From: Paragonimus westermani
Taxonomy: Eukaryota; Platyhelminthes; Trematoda; Plagiorchiida; Troglotrematidae
Length of the DNA stretch: 64,000 nt
Assembly (NCBI GenBank): GCA_008508345.1
Contig: QNGE01003493.1
Coordinates: forward strand, 18,939 to 82,938
Direction: 5' to 3'
Position 1 is the first letter of the stretch, and each line of letters opens with the position of its first letter. The translations under genes were made by a program, and so were the position numbers. Under the pieces are notes generated by a model. The model worked only from the letters and a program-made list of their open reading frames with translations. It was not told the origin of the DNA and did not search any database. Shown piece by piece: positions 24,973 through 36,693 of the stretch.

Positions 24973-25210
24973 ATCTAGGCATATACTCTAAAGTACGCTA
25001 TTCTTACGGAAAAGTTTGTGTTTAATTATAAGGGAGTAAAACGTACTAGTTAAATGAAGTGCAGTTTACCAGAGTTTCCGCTTGAGTAACTGGAGATATT
25101 TCACCTAAATTCAATTGTTTTCTGTATGTTATATTTGACAACATTCAATCTAATAACTCACGTTTAATCACGGTAATATCAGAAGTACCGACGGGACAAA
25201 AAACCGTTTT

Positions 25211-25776
25211 CGATCATTCTTTCTCAGGTCGTTACAATTACACAGGTTTCATCAAGAAGTCAGGAGACAGAGCGCAAACGCAAGAATTGGCTGTTAGAGA
25301 ATGACAATGAAGGCACACAATAATTGGTTAGGCCCACAGCGGATGTTGACTGGATGTCACGTCACACGTTCAGGGGCAGATGTTTGTGTTTGGAACGCAA
25401 TTAATTACTCTGTGGCCAAGGTACTTGCACAGACTGAATACATCTGTTTTGAGCGCACAGGTTAGGGCTCCGTAACCTGCTGACATTCGATTTGGTCGGT
25501 AGATAACCCTAAAGGCTTTGCTGACGTTTATGCGGTGGTCCGTGCCAGCTAGATGTGCAACAGTGACCACACATCAATCAAGTACATTCCGAACACAAAT
25601 ATCTGCCCCTGACGGTGTGACGTGACATCCAGTCAGCGTCCGGTGTGGGTCTGCCCAGTTATTGTGCGGGGACTATTAGCGGCCTTAATTGTCATTCGTT
25701 AACAGTCAGCCCTTGTTTTTGCGGTTTGTTTTCCCACATCTTGGAGTAATTGTATTGACTTGAGAAAGAATGACCG
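25211..25776 (-). mobile_element. Penelope-like 3' fragment enclosed by long inverted repeats
   Basis: Two arms, about 25211-25397 and 25585-25776, are imperfect inverted copies. The inner parts match best: GACTGGATGTCACGTCACAC and CAGGGGCAGAT occur in both, while the outer ends share CATTCTTTCTCA. The loop and inner left arm encode on the minus strand HLAGTDHRINVSKAFRVIYR, which aligns with ARHILMTQHQC...AFRVIY of the GIY-YIG endonuclease in the 2107-3873 element. Later LC-K residues match LCVQK. So this is a 5'-truncated Penelope-like C-terminus plus 3' tail, with a second copy of the tail inverted at its other side. Penelope elements are known for inverted or tandem partial copies at their ends. 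It lies directly upstream of the plus-strand gene at 25857. Confidence 0.7.
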
Positions 25777-25856
25777 AGATTGTAAGATTTCCGCACTAAA
25801 TGTTTATCAATGACCGAGATTATTTTCCATCACACTGTTGGTTCATGTTCTCTCAG

Positions 25857-26869
25857 TCTATTGAAATTTTGGCTAACCTACCGTAAGCGTTTTATTGCCA
25901 TGATTGTTTGTCCTATGGAGGTCGATGGTTGAAAGCTGTGTTTTGACCTTGCGAGTAAAATAACTAGCGTCCCGTTCAACCACATAAGTAAATGGTGTAC
26001 CACCAGATAACATCGATCAGGTGCACGGAAAGTACTTTTTACTTTCAGAAAGTGATTGACTTTCCACGACTTGAGCTACGAAAATTACAGAGAAAATTAA
26101 CGTATCATCAGGAAAACTGTCTGCTGCTAAACCAATATGAAATTGTCCCAATGGGAATTTTTAATTTCAGGTGAGAAAGCTTTCTTTGATTTTCAGCAAC
26201 AGTGGTGGAACTTTTGCAAAGTTACACGAGTTGTACAGGTGGACAACCGCCAAATTACAAAGCTACAGTGGGTACGTTGTTTTCTTCAATGCTGCTAACC
26301 ATCTAATACGCATTAAATTACATTATCTTAAATAATTGTGAAGTCTTAAAAGTTAGAATCAACTGGTTCCTTCGGAACTCCGCAAGCATACAGTTTCTTG
26401 GGCTCATATGTCCTTACATCACAAGCTCATCGATATCAAGTGTGCCATAACAAGAACATTTGGATCTGACGGACAGCTTGTCAATAGATAATCGATTGAT
26501 TGCTCAATAATGTTGCTTAGTCCGGGGCCGAGACAGCTTCGTCAACAAAACTCATTAGCTAAGAAAAACCTGATTGAGCTTTCTGTTTATGGTAGATTCA
26601 GGTGAGTTCAATAATAATGAATTAAAATGACACAATAGAACCCGGAGTTTACAAATTCGGCGGATGATGTGGACAATGGATTGGTCATATAGAGAGAGAG
26701 TAAGCAACCGTTGTTTGTGTATTTCAGTGAAATTATAACCCTACACTGTCATCGACTTGCGCCCACGTATGACCATGTGTCACTTCGGCCAAACGATTTG
26801 CCATCCATCAGTTTTTCTCCGGTAGCTTTTTACGCGATCATCTATGATTGGTTTGTAAGAGATCGCTAG
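25857..26869 (+). CDS. Uncharacterised multi-exon gene segment with very short introns
   Basis: Six exons chain with compatible phases: 25857-25882, 25989-26020, 26049-26170, 26197-26271, 26521-26601 and 26728 to the stop at 26867-26869. Introns are 106, 28, 26, 249 and 126 nt, all GT...AG. Typical junctions are TTTCAG|GTGAGAAAG, ending in TTTTCAG, and GATTCAG|GTGAGTTC. The protein reads NGVPPDNIDQ, KVIDFPRLELRKLQRKL, QYEIVPMGIFNF, NSGGTFAKLHELYRWTTAKL, PGPRQLRQQNSLAKKNLIEL, LAPTYDHVSLRPNDL and SFSPVAFYAIIYDWF. The first half is rich in Leu, Lys and Gln, perhaps helical. I recognise no domain. The start lies upstream, possibly beyond the Penelope fragment. A donor TTT|GTAAGA at 26855 offers an alternative to the stop, so the 3' end is uncertain. 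Confidence 0.62.
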
Positions 26870-27467
26870 TAAAAAAATGTTCGTAAGTGTAAAATGTGAC
26901 GTTGGTTTAGAGGACAACCGGATAACCCGCTACTGATGTAGGGCATCATGAAATAAAACGGTCTGAAACTTTAAGTTCCTCCGCAAAATTTGTGGGACGA
27001 AAGAAGGCCTTATTCACAGCAAAAATTTACCCAAACGAGACAGATTGAAAGTCCGGGTAGTTCAATTTTCAGCTAGAATGTGAAGTGCCTTTTAGCGGCT
27101 TCAGGGAATCCCTCTGTTATATGTTCGCTTAGTATAGTTGAAAGATTTTCTGTTTTGACTTAGCTAGAATCAAGAAATTCTGACAAGAACAAGTTGTGAA
27201 AAGCTACGTTTGGGCTGAACTTCAAGCAACAATTTAAACTGCATGCCCTCAAGCAATATATGCTCTACAACATATGCAACGGAATTATTCCGGGAGCTCA
27301 AAACTACCACAACTGGACTCAAACAAACAGCCCCCCACAGTATCACGTGAAACTCCCCAGTCTATCCGCCGATCAATCCACTCAGAATCGATTACTAAAG
27401 CAATTGACGCTAATGTCCCATAACGCTGTTGTGTTCATGTACTTACTTCATTTTTTCCTATACTTAC
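26870..27467. other. Possible 3' part of the upstream gene
   Basis: If exon six ends at the donor GTAAGA (26855), further exons are expected here. Possible acceptors are TTATTCACAG near 27020 and GTGCCTTTTAG near 27100. Each opens a short frame ending in a stop, and neither is decisive. A plus-strand frame at 27260-27535 has no motif. Confidence 0.25.
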
Positions 27468-27510
27468 CACCAAACCCAGAAGGTGTGGCTTTTGTTCCAC
27501 GGTTTCCTTG
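27468..27510 (-). CDS. Candidate 43-nt exon
   Basis: On the minus strand an acceptor (AACAATATTTACAG) and a strong donor (TTTGGTG|GTAAGTATA) enclose an open stretch reading QGNRGTKATPSGFG. No neighbouring exon with matching phase was found. The pyrimidine tract is weak. Confidence 0.28.
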
Positions 27511-27539
27511 CTGTAAATATTGTTCACACTGTTGAAAAA

Positions 27540-29491
27540 GAGTTACAATTTCAAGTTTATTCAGAGCACAAGAAATTTAATTTGAAGGACCTTCTAATAA
27601 TTATCCGGCTTCATTGTTTCATTTTAACTCTCTACATGCAGAAACATTCTTCCAGTGACTGTTTCAACTGGATAAGTCAGCAAAAATATCTTTCGCATAA
27701 ATAACATTGCACTATAGCGAATGGTTGAAAAGCTCATTGATTATTCATCCAGTTAGCATGGCACAAATCACCTCGGATTCAATGAATACCATAAATTACA
27801 TGGCAAAATAGCACGCTTACGTAGCCATAGGTTTGATTACTATGAACATAAGGACTACGGGTCAAGACCACCCACTTTGGTCCAATTTCCAAAAGACACA
27901 TTTTACAAGTCATGTTACTAACCACTCTTGACATTTCTCCACCCTCATACTAGAAATGTTTAACGAATAAAACGGCGTGATATTGGCTACACCTGACAAA
28001 TTGGAAAAACTATCTTTCGAGATGAATTAGCAAGAGCTTGTAATTGAGCCTCAACTGTCATTAGCCATACTGTGAAAAGTGCTTGCAACCAAAATCCATC
28101 TCCTTAAGGAGATTACTAGTCCGATTAAATTTCCTGTACAGCTAGCAAAAGAGAAAAAGAAAACAGGAGACCAGTAGATTCCGAAGTGAAAAAGTCCACA
28201 TTCCCTATTTTTATTAAAGAACAGACAAACATCTGTTGGATAGCGGACCCGTGATTAGAGAGGAAGTTTTGGTAGTAAGCGGATTTTTGATGAGAATAAG
28301 TTTCAAGTGAGTGAGTAGGTGACAGCCCCGAACTAACACATTCTGTAAATGAACCTCGAAGACTCGCACAGTGTCGGTTAAATGGAAACTGCAGATAGGA
28401 ATATCGAACCGGGTGAGAAGTATGGATGATGAAATAGTCATTTTGAGGGAGGCGTTGGCAATTCTGATTATTTCTATGACCCTAACAGTTTGTTTAACAA
28501 AGTGGCAAGTTTTCACTTCGTGTTACCTGTACAAACCTTTACAAATGTGCGTGATAGTCCACTGAATGTAACGGACAGATAGGAAATTTGTTTATCGGAG
28601 AAAAATATTCAAAGACCCTATCAGATAAAGTTCGTTTGTTGGTTTGTCTTTTGTTTTTAAAATAAATGGTACGTGACAAAATTATCCGTAGCGCATGTTG
28701 CCCTTCCATTACAGAGTAGGTGAGTTGTTTCGATCTGACTGAACGAGCACGGCCATATTATCGGGTTTGGTCGACTCGGTAAATTTCTCCCCTTGGAATT
28801 CAATATGGTTGTTCCTAGTTGGTATAAAATTGAACAGAACAAACTTACACTCGTTTGTTTGCCAAAATTCTGTCAAACTCGTTCGTGATCAATCTCTAAA
28901 TTGCGTGATACCGTGGACCGGGTTCTCTGGTTCAGTCTTGTTTCATATTCACAATGGATTATAAACAACAACAGCAAAAGTAGTTTATGTAAATTTCCAT
29001 CAAAAGTGGCAGTCCTTTTGACAAACACGCGGTAGACTTAGGTTCACTTCTAATCCGGACAGCGATGTGTATTATTGATCGAGTCTAACTAGAATAAAGC
29101 CTCATTCTAGTGTTTCTATTTGAAGATCGTCGGCAAATGTACATCTCAGTAACTCAACTAAGATCTAGTCTGATGGGTTTTCAACTTGGAACACATCAGT
29201 ATCCCTAATTATTTATTGGCCGTCAGCAAACAGTGAACAACCTGAACTTCTATAAATCACGTGATTGTGGCACTCTGTAAGCCGACACAGAGGCTGCCAA
29301 ACAGTTATTACAGGAGTGGAATCTTCCTAAGAACGACAACAAATTCGCGTGTACGTCTTTCGATAGCAATTCAGCAAGTAATACAACGTCAAAATCTTAA
29401 CTCCTACCGCTGATCAAATATATCAACCGGATTTTCTGGTTTGTCTCTATGGGAGACAAATGTGTTGGAGAATCAACACTGATCAGAATTC
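27540..29491. other. No gene supported
   Basis: Open frames on both strands at 28214-28565 and 28657-28964 overlap each other and lack motifs. One reads well before the donor GAGTAG|GTGAGTTG (near 28718, +), but no acceptor precedes it. Confidence 0.35.
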
Positions 29492-29751
29492 TCAAGTTGA
29501 CCATCACTCACATTTGATCGCAGCGTTCGCATTCACATAGACTTTCCAGCCAGCCTCTTCCGAAAAGAAGCACTAGACTTGAGTTTCCCCCTCATTAGAG
29601 CTCGTCAGTAGTGCATATCCTTGCCACGACCGGAATTTGAACTCCGGCCATTCCAATCATGAGGCAACCGTGTTGACCACTGCGCCATTGACCTCACATT
29701 AGGCACGACCGAATTATCAAATCTGAACGCTCAACCACTCTCGCTTGTGAG
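29492..29751 (-). mobile_element. tRNA-derived SINE, left arm of a palindrome
   Basis: This is the inverse of the copy at 29775-30061, with the central 190 bases essentially identical. It contains the same tRNA-related head and body on the minus strand. It lacks the last part of the right copy (the AATAAACCAACTCC tail), so it is either truncated or an inverted duplication that stopped there. Confidence 0.85.
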
Positions 29752-29774
29752 CAATGATCAGGTTGCCCTATCGT

Positions 29775-30061
29775 CTCACAAGTGAGAGTGGTCAAGCGTT
29801 CAGATTTGATGATTCGGTCGTGCCTAATGTGAGGTCAATGGCGCAGTGGTCAACACGGTTGCCTCATGATTGGAATGGCCGGAGTTCAAATTCCGGTCGT
29901 GGCAAGGATATGCACTACTGACGAGCTCTAATGAGGGGGAAACTCAAGTCTAGTGCTTCTTTTCGGAAGAGGCTGGCTGGAAAGTCTATGTGAATGCGAA
30001 CGCTGCGATCAAATATGTGATGATCAACTTGAAAATAAACCAACTCCCCGACTACTCATCA
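29775..30061 (+). mobile_element. tRNA-derived SINE, right arm of a palindrome
   Basis: The element contains TGGCGCAGTGGTCAACACG, close to the pol III box A, and 35 nt later CCGGAGTTCAAATTCCGG, a T-arm-like hairpin over box B. The body follows, with GGATATGCACTACTGACGAG and GTGCTTCTTTTCGG, then a tail TTGAAAATAAACCAACTCC ending in ACTACTCATCA. About 70 bases before box A (from CTCACAAGTGAGAGTGG) belong to the repeated unit as well. Other copies are at 6165-6365 and 41881-42352. Together with the left arm it makes an inverted repeat of about 257 bp with a 23-nt spacer. Confidence 0.85.
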
Positions 30062-32952
30062 GTGATCAGATTTTATTGGAATGTCACACATCCAGACTCC
30101 ATAATGTTCAGTCATTTCAATATAAAAACTTTATGACAACCAGTTTTTCATTCACTATCTAACTTGTGAAGGACCTGAATAAGGAATGTGCAATTTAGTA
30201 GATCCAAACAAGTTGAAACAACGAAAGTGTACAGAATATGACTCAGAAGTGTGTTGTCCGCACACTTTCTTCTCCCGAACTGGTGGCTCATTAGAATGGT
30301 CCCTTGTCAACTGTAACTAACGCGTCCTACGGTGTATGGGTTGAGTCGTTGCCAGCCTATCGTCTGCTTACTGGAACTAGGTTGCAATTATCATCTCGCT
30401 ATATTGCTTCAACAGTTCTATTATGTCCATAAAAATTAGTTTTACAACTGTATTTCTATGTCCAGATACCAACGGAAGCTATTGCACCAATTCACTGACA
30501 CCGGCCACATCCCCACTCTGATCATTGTTTAATCTAACTCAGATTTCATTGTACCAAGGTAATGAAACTCATCTTACCTTTGCTGGTTAGCATAACTCGA
30601 CATGAATTGTGGTCAAATTTCAGGTACACATTTAGTCATCATTAGTTGTCTGGCCACCAAAGAAAAGGGAGAACCATGAGCAACTTACACGCACAGCTGA
30701 CTGACACGTATAAATTCTTAAAGCTGGATACAGTTAGAAACAATGTCTTGCATATATCTATCACCAGAGTTTCTGGCCAATTTCTCCTTTATTGTTTCAA
30801 TTTTAGGAATCAAATGCCTCATTAGAACAAGTTTTGCAGTTTCACGGGTTTGTGAGGATGAAAAAATATATCTATCAACCTTTCTTAGACTGTTTTAAAG
30901 CTCATCACCTCAGCGATAGACCATTTACGCTAATCTTAACCCACCCGAGTGACATACTGAGCAACGCTCTTAATCCATGTCGATTGTCATTTTTGATTTG
31001 TACCATGTCATTCCAAACGGCGACTCTCATGATCGGATGATGGGCACCCGGTGTTCACCAGACAAATAATCTTAGCTTATGCCTTGCAGAACGTTCACCT
31101 AATATTCTATCATTTTTTAACGGCTACTATTGTTGCCATTCAATTGTCCAACCAATTCCCTAGGCTACTGTAAAGTATTCAGGTAGTTAAATATTACCAC
31201 TCACTAATTTTAAACGGAACACGAGTTTTCCGTGATTGTTAGCTTCAGAGATCTCATGTTTTACACACAGAAACCGAACTCAAAATGTGACAGCCACAAG
31301 CTAAACCTTGATTAAACATTAAATTGATTTGCTTAAAAGTAACTTGGCAACTCTCATAATTTGTGTGAGATCTCACAATAAATAATCGATTTTTCGGATG
31401 GATTCAAAACATTGAGAAATAAAGCCCTCCAAAAATGGCAAGCGCTTTGTCAGCTCGCCCAGGTTATCAAGCTTGAAGCTCGAAAATTTCACGTTTGGAA
31501 TGAGTTACCGATTCAGTCTAGTGCGCCGTGTAAAATCAACTGAAGGATCCTACGGATTTATCGCCTAGGAAGGATTCCTCAAACAACTCACGATAGGGTC
31601 CACCAAAGCCACTGTTAAGCATAAACTGTATTACTCATAAATGTGTGTGGCAGACTTCATAAGTTAAATGAGTGCTTACCGTGTCACCGCGCTCTCTCTC
31701 TCGCTGGATCAAACCCACCATAACTAATCAATACGCATATTAGACAGTCATCAGATTTTTCCAGTATTCATTAAATTTCATTTAGTTATGACAGTTGTGT
31801 TGCTAGCTACTTTGTTCAGTCGACGAGCAGTTCACAGATTTTAGTACAGATGAAAATATGAGAAAAGAACTAGTTCGGAAAATACATTACACTCTTTATC
31901 TCGGTGGGGACTGACAAGTTGTATGTGGCTATTTTTGTACGGGTGAAATAAGCACAAGCACTCTCAAGTGAACTTTATATCAGCAGATTAGGGAAGGCTT
32001 TGGACAGAACGAGTGGTGACAACTATCGCAAACACGTACACTGGTACAACTCACTAATTTTTAATCAAAAGCTATCTAAATTTACAATCATTCAGCAATC
32101 TGTGAGAATGTAACCAGTCAAAATCACATGAAATCAAATCTCTCAAGGGGCGTGGGAACGTCTGCCTTGTCTTTGGTGAACAATTCACTCCTTCACTTTT
32201 TCCAGTTTAAAATTTCTCACTGTCAGTGTAACGTGACCCAGAAACTGGGTTTTGCAATTTGGTTCAATGTTTGCATCTGGCAAGACCACTTCATCTCATT
32301 GGGATGGATATAACCAGTCCGTTCTTATTTTCAGCCTACCAGCGTTCCTATTAGCCTCGCGACCTTGCTCAACATTGAACTCAAATCAACCCAATTTGCT
32401 AGTCTTAACTAGACATCAAAACATTTCAAACTGAAGGATGTTTAGTATGAGACATTCATTCGAGTTTATCCTTGAGTTATTGCCGTTTATTCTTTTGAAT
32501 ACGACGTTAAGTGACCGTGAGATTTCACAATTTGTCACCAAAACTTTGAGTGTCCGCTTTAGTATTGGCTAATCAAAGACAGCACTGCCTTAGACGGGTT
32601 CACTGAAAGAATATTTGAGACTTTAAAAATAGTTTTATCCTAACTGAATAATAAGTTTTTATGCTTAGAATTTTACTGGGATGTTTGGCTGATTGGCAGG
32701 ATGACTGGGTTATGTTTTTCAAGCAAACGAATCAAACTCAAGTGAATACAAATGGATGAATTTTCATTCACTACCCTACATCTTAGATCTTCGTCCATTA
32801 AGACTTTGTGCCCTGTTTTGTGAAGCAAATCAGCAAACCGAACCGCTCGTACTCATCAAGTGGCGCAGGCTGCCATTTCCTTAATAATATTATCAGCACC
32901 GACTAGAGTAAAACTTTGATGAGCATCGTACTGTTAAGCTCGACGTAACTAA
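30062..32952. other. No gene recognised; one tRNA-like patch
   Basis: No supported exon. On the minus strand near 31670-31745, GGTGGGTTTGATCCAGCG (box B-like) follows TGCGTATTGATTAGTTATGG and precedes a GAGAGAGAGAG run, which may be an old SINE head. Frames at 30834-31040 and 32128-32434 (+) lack motifs. Confidence 0.3.
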
Positions 32953-33213
32953 TCAGAATGAGTAGAAATGCGCCGAACTGTTCGCAAAACACACTAGAGT
33001 TCTTTGTGTTATCAAGTAATTTAATAGTTCAGATGAATATACAACTATAATAACAGTTTGTGCCACATTACTTTGTAGAACGACATATTTCGATGATACT
33101 AGTAAATAAATGAGTTCATTATCAATATAATCAATCTGGTTGTAGTATATAGCGCGGAAGATCACTGACAATAATGGTACTACAAACGCAGGAAAGGATG
33201 GTTCTTGAGCCAT
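32953..33213 (-). other. Open minus-strand frame, unassigned
   Basis: An 86-residue hydrophobic frame, including NELIYLLVSSKYVVLQS. It lies downstream of the exon candidate at 33771-33891 on the same strand. Similarity to the Ig-like exon at 9949-10233 was considered but is too weak to claim. Confidence 0.15.
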
Positions 33214-33770
33214 AAATTACACAGCCAATCATGTGCAGTGAATTAATCTAGACAGAGATGAATCGTGAATATGTTGATCATTTCGCATTTATTTTGCTTC
33301 AAGAAGAGTTTGGTTGGATACCTTGTGCATGCTTGAATTCTCTCTTGTTTGTGTACGGTCTACCTGTTACTTTGCACCTTGCCTTTTAAGGTATTCAAAC
33401 CTCCTTTGTGGCTTCGAGATTTATCTGCGGAGCCAGTTTGTTCCGTACTATTCCAAATGCCACTATGTTTCTTGGAGTATATGTTCACGTTGGACGTGTG
33501 TATCATTGAGTTTATTTTGATACACGTCACTTGAATTTGAAGTATGGGGTTCAGCCACGTGACGGTTGTATAATCCCATTTATGATCACTTGTTCACCAA
33601 CTGGAGCTGGCGGAAACGTTTGCTATTCGATCACAACACAGCAGTGGTGAATGAACAAATTGCAACTTCCCCTTCTGAAAAACTATTTCGCACAAGACGC
33701 TTGCATCGGCTAGAAAATGTTGGGTACCATAATGACAGAAACCCACTGTGCAAACGCATACGCATATCAC

Positions 33771-33891
33771 CTGTTTGGATTGAAAGAAGCCCAGTCCACC
33801 TGAGACTACGATATCCTCACCAAACGAAACACTCAGTTTGTTGAGACGTAGACTGCGTCGTGGAGTTACTTCAAACAATTCTTGAAGAGTC
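33771..33891 (-). CDS. Candidate internal exon
   Basis: On the minus strand an acceptor (TTTGCTTGGTTTATCTTGGTTAG) and a donor (TCCAAACAG|GTGATA) enclose 121 nt that are open for 40 codons: TLQELFEVTPRRSLRLNKLS, then VSFGEDIVVSGGLGFFQSKQ. The upstream intron would be phase 2 and the downstream one phase 0. The composition is protein-like and the locus is GC-richer than its surroundings. I recognise no family. A plus-strand frame at 33566-33844 overlaps but shows no splice sites. Confidence 0.45.
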
Positions 33892-34965
33892 CTAACCAAG
33901 ATAAACCAAGCAAAATCCCACCCACAACAGATGCGAAATTTTGATCTGAGGGGTTTGCAGCTGGCCTAAAAATGAATATAATTCAATATAATTGTGTTCC
34001 GTTGGATGGTGAGAGAATGTTTGTTTACAGGTCTGAATAGGTTGATGTCATGAAAATGTAACATGAAAAGATCGTTGGTATCTGTGAAAGATGTCACCAG
34101 GCGAAAAATCTGGTTTTGTCGACATTTCTGGGATCTCAGTTATTTTCGCGTGATCCTTATGTAGACCAGGCATTGTGGTTTCCTTGAAATGTGCCTATTG
34201 TCGGAAGTAATATCGTATCGGAAATTTTCAAAAGCACAACCGCCACTAAAAGCGAATCACTCGGTTCAGTTGTTCTGGATCACCTTTAAAAATATGCTCT
34301 ACCCTTGGGATGCAATCCAGCCCTCTCTAATCAACTCCGGAAGTTTATTCATCTCAGCATTTTTCCAGGGGCCTCCTCCACATATGGGTGACATAAAGTT
34401 TACTCTGGAACCTGTTTGACTTCTGTCAAGATAGCATCCATAATGGAGACAATGCACCTTGTTTGCTGTGCAAACGCGAATAAGTTATGTATTCTGTTAG
34501 TGTTGTTTAATTTATTGTAAACTCTAAGTCTGCCATATCCTTGTCTGAAATTGAACGAGAGAGAACGAGAATTTTTAGTCTGAAAATTTTTTTAGGCAAC
34601 CTGTATCTCTTATGATTGAACAGCTATTGTTGGTTTAAATGCATGTGACTCAAGCCCGATTATTTGCTCATATTATTTTTGTTCAAAATGGCTGAACAAG
34701 GTTGTATAGTAATCAGTCACGAATGCTTCGTCAACAACGTTTTTATCGGATGAAACCATGTTACAAATGCACTCCTTATCCAGTTTGTCAAGTCGTCCAT
34801 CCTCCAAGTTTACGGTAAAACACCTTATATGGCTGTCCGTTCACTTCTTACAGTGCGGCAGTTTTTTTGAGGAGAACTTAACTGATGTTTTCAAAGGGAA
34901 ACTTAACATATCGGCAAAGCTGATTAAGCATGACTAAGCAATAGTCCATCCAAAAACTTGTTCAG

Positions 34966-35025
34966 TTTTACCCAGCTGAAAGCAAAGAAGATAAAAATAA
35001 CTAACAACGATCTCCTGCAAACCAG
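34966..35025 (+). CDS. Candidate 60-nt exon with a perfect donor
   Basis: The donor AAACCAG|GTGAGTCAT fits consensus. The frame before it is open and reads FTQLKAKKIKITNNDLLQT, ending with two bases of a split codon. The proposed acceptor AAAACTTGTTCAG has a weak pyrimidine tract; the frame is open farther upstream to 34933. No partner exon was found. Confidence 0.28.
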
Positions 35026-36521
35026 GTGAGTCATCGAAGGAAAGACTACACTAATGAAGCTATTAGAATAAGCCTGGTTGATCAGACATAGTGCTACCAA
35101 AACTGTATTTTCAGTCGTCTTAGTGACCTAGAATTAAAACAAACCAACTCTATAAACAATTTAGGTAGTTCAACCAAGACGAGGGTATGTTGTACTGGAG
35201 TGATAAAACAAAATCAAGCGATCTACCTTTCGCGCAGCTTCTACTGCACGAGTCACACCGAAATATTGATCTAACTCCGTCGTTCCTTGAGGCAATTGTA
35301 CCGGTCTAAAAAATAATTATTGAAAGATGTGCTCATCCAGCTTCCTTTACATTGGTGCAGTAATCACACAAAAATCACCAGTTCTGTCCCTGTTTCTGCG
35401 TTTCGCTGGAAGAAACATGCAAAAAATGCCTGTCTACTTTAGTCTCTACCGTTTATTTGCTCGACTGCAAGGTTTAGAGGATTACTTTGTACATGGGGAA
35501 CATAGGCGACAACTACTGGTGGGTATAATCAAAATGTGATTGAAGTTTTACGCTGTCACCAGAAAAATTATCATAAGAAAGTATTTCTCTTAGGAAGGGG
35601 CGGGTTTCTCATACGGTTGTCATCCTTGCCAACTTAGCATGCAGCGTTCAAACATTTATGAAACTGGTCACATTGAAACACCAGATGAAGGGCGTATGTC
35701 ACGAAATATCTACATTACATGTCACTAAATGCCTGCAATAGATGTGTAAATCGAGATAGTAGAACGATAAACTTTGGTCGATTATTCACTGCAAATTTTG
35801 ACATGGAAGTTGAGATACATCAACAGGGAATATTCAGAATAAACTAAAAGTACGTCCACAAGTGAACCTCACCATAATGAGCCAAAACTTTTGCCTGACA
35901 AACGGGGATTTGTAAAACCACGTTTGAATGGTTAATTACGCCAGAGGAAAGACATGGCAGAATCAAAAGAACGGAACAGAGATCAGAGCGATAAGTTTAG
36001 TCTGACAGACCCGTCTCCAAGCCACTTGTGGCCACTCACTCAACATTTTGTATGCTGTGGTTTTTTGTCTTACGATTGGTGCGCTCGTTCAACCTGAGAT
36101 ATAAGCCAGTGTTATCTATCCGAGATTGATTTCAATATGTTTCACAGACCACTTTGTTTTCTGTTAGTTTCCTAGTTAAGGTTAACAGACCACTGAGTGA
36201 CATCATTCCAGAGAGTTAACTGCTGTTAGCCCAACTGCTTAAGTGCGATGCAATTTATGTACGTTTTCTTTCAAAAGATCACTGGTTATCCTTGAGTACT
36301 TAACGAAACAATATCCACTACTGTACTCAGCTTATGTGTTCCCTTTTCTTGTGGGCTGAAATCGACCACCAATCATTCCGCTGTTCGCAACAGCCCGCCT
36401 CAATACGTTCTGGAGCCGCGTTGAATGCTTGTTCAATTACAGACCACTCATAAGCAGGTGATCGTTCCCAACCCAAAAAGGAAAGTGCGACGGTTAAGGA
36501 AAGTAATTCATTTACCTCCAG

Positions 36522-36555
36522 GTAATTCCGGATATTGGGACCCCAATCTTTAGTG
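36522..36555 (+). CDS. Candidate 34-nt exon
   Basis: The acceptor TTCATTTACCTCCAG and the donor TTTAGTG|GTAAGTG enclose an exon open in one frame (VIPDIGTPIFS plus one base). No linked exon was identified. Confidence 0.22.
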
Positions 36556-36693
36556 GTAAGTGTCTGGGTTAAAACCTGAAGCCTATTAGTGGATCATGGG
36601 TCCAAACTTGTGGACATCTGCCTTGTTTTTTCCACCTTTCTGGACCAAAACAGTTCGAACTTGGAGTCTCAAATCCGTTGATAACCATTGGAG

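Noticed and set aside
25769..25821. 13-bp direct repeat AATGACCGAGATT at 25769 and 25809 as a target-site duplication
   Set aside because: The first copy overlaps the inverted arm itself and no matching copy flanks the left arm.
26900..27010. Hammerhead ribozyme (CTGATG near 26932, GGGACGAAAG near 26995), expected in some Penelope-like elements
   Set aside because: The core CTGATGA...GAAA and the stems do not line up, and no good hammerhead was found near either Penelope-like element.
29492..30061. Genuine tRNA genes in the palindrome
   Set aside because: Box-like sequences are present but a full cloverleaf is not; the unit recurs elsewhere with a long non-tRNA body, so it is a SINE.
30000..30070. 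Hammerhead-like CTGATGAG on the minus strand of the SINE tail
   Set aside because: The matching CGAAA part and third stem are missing.
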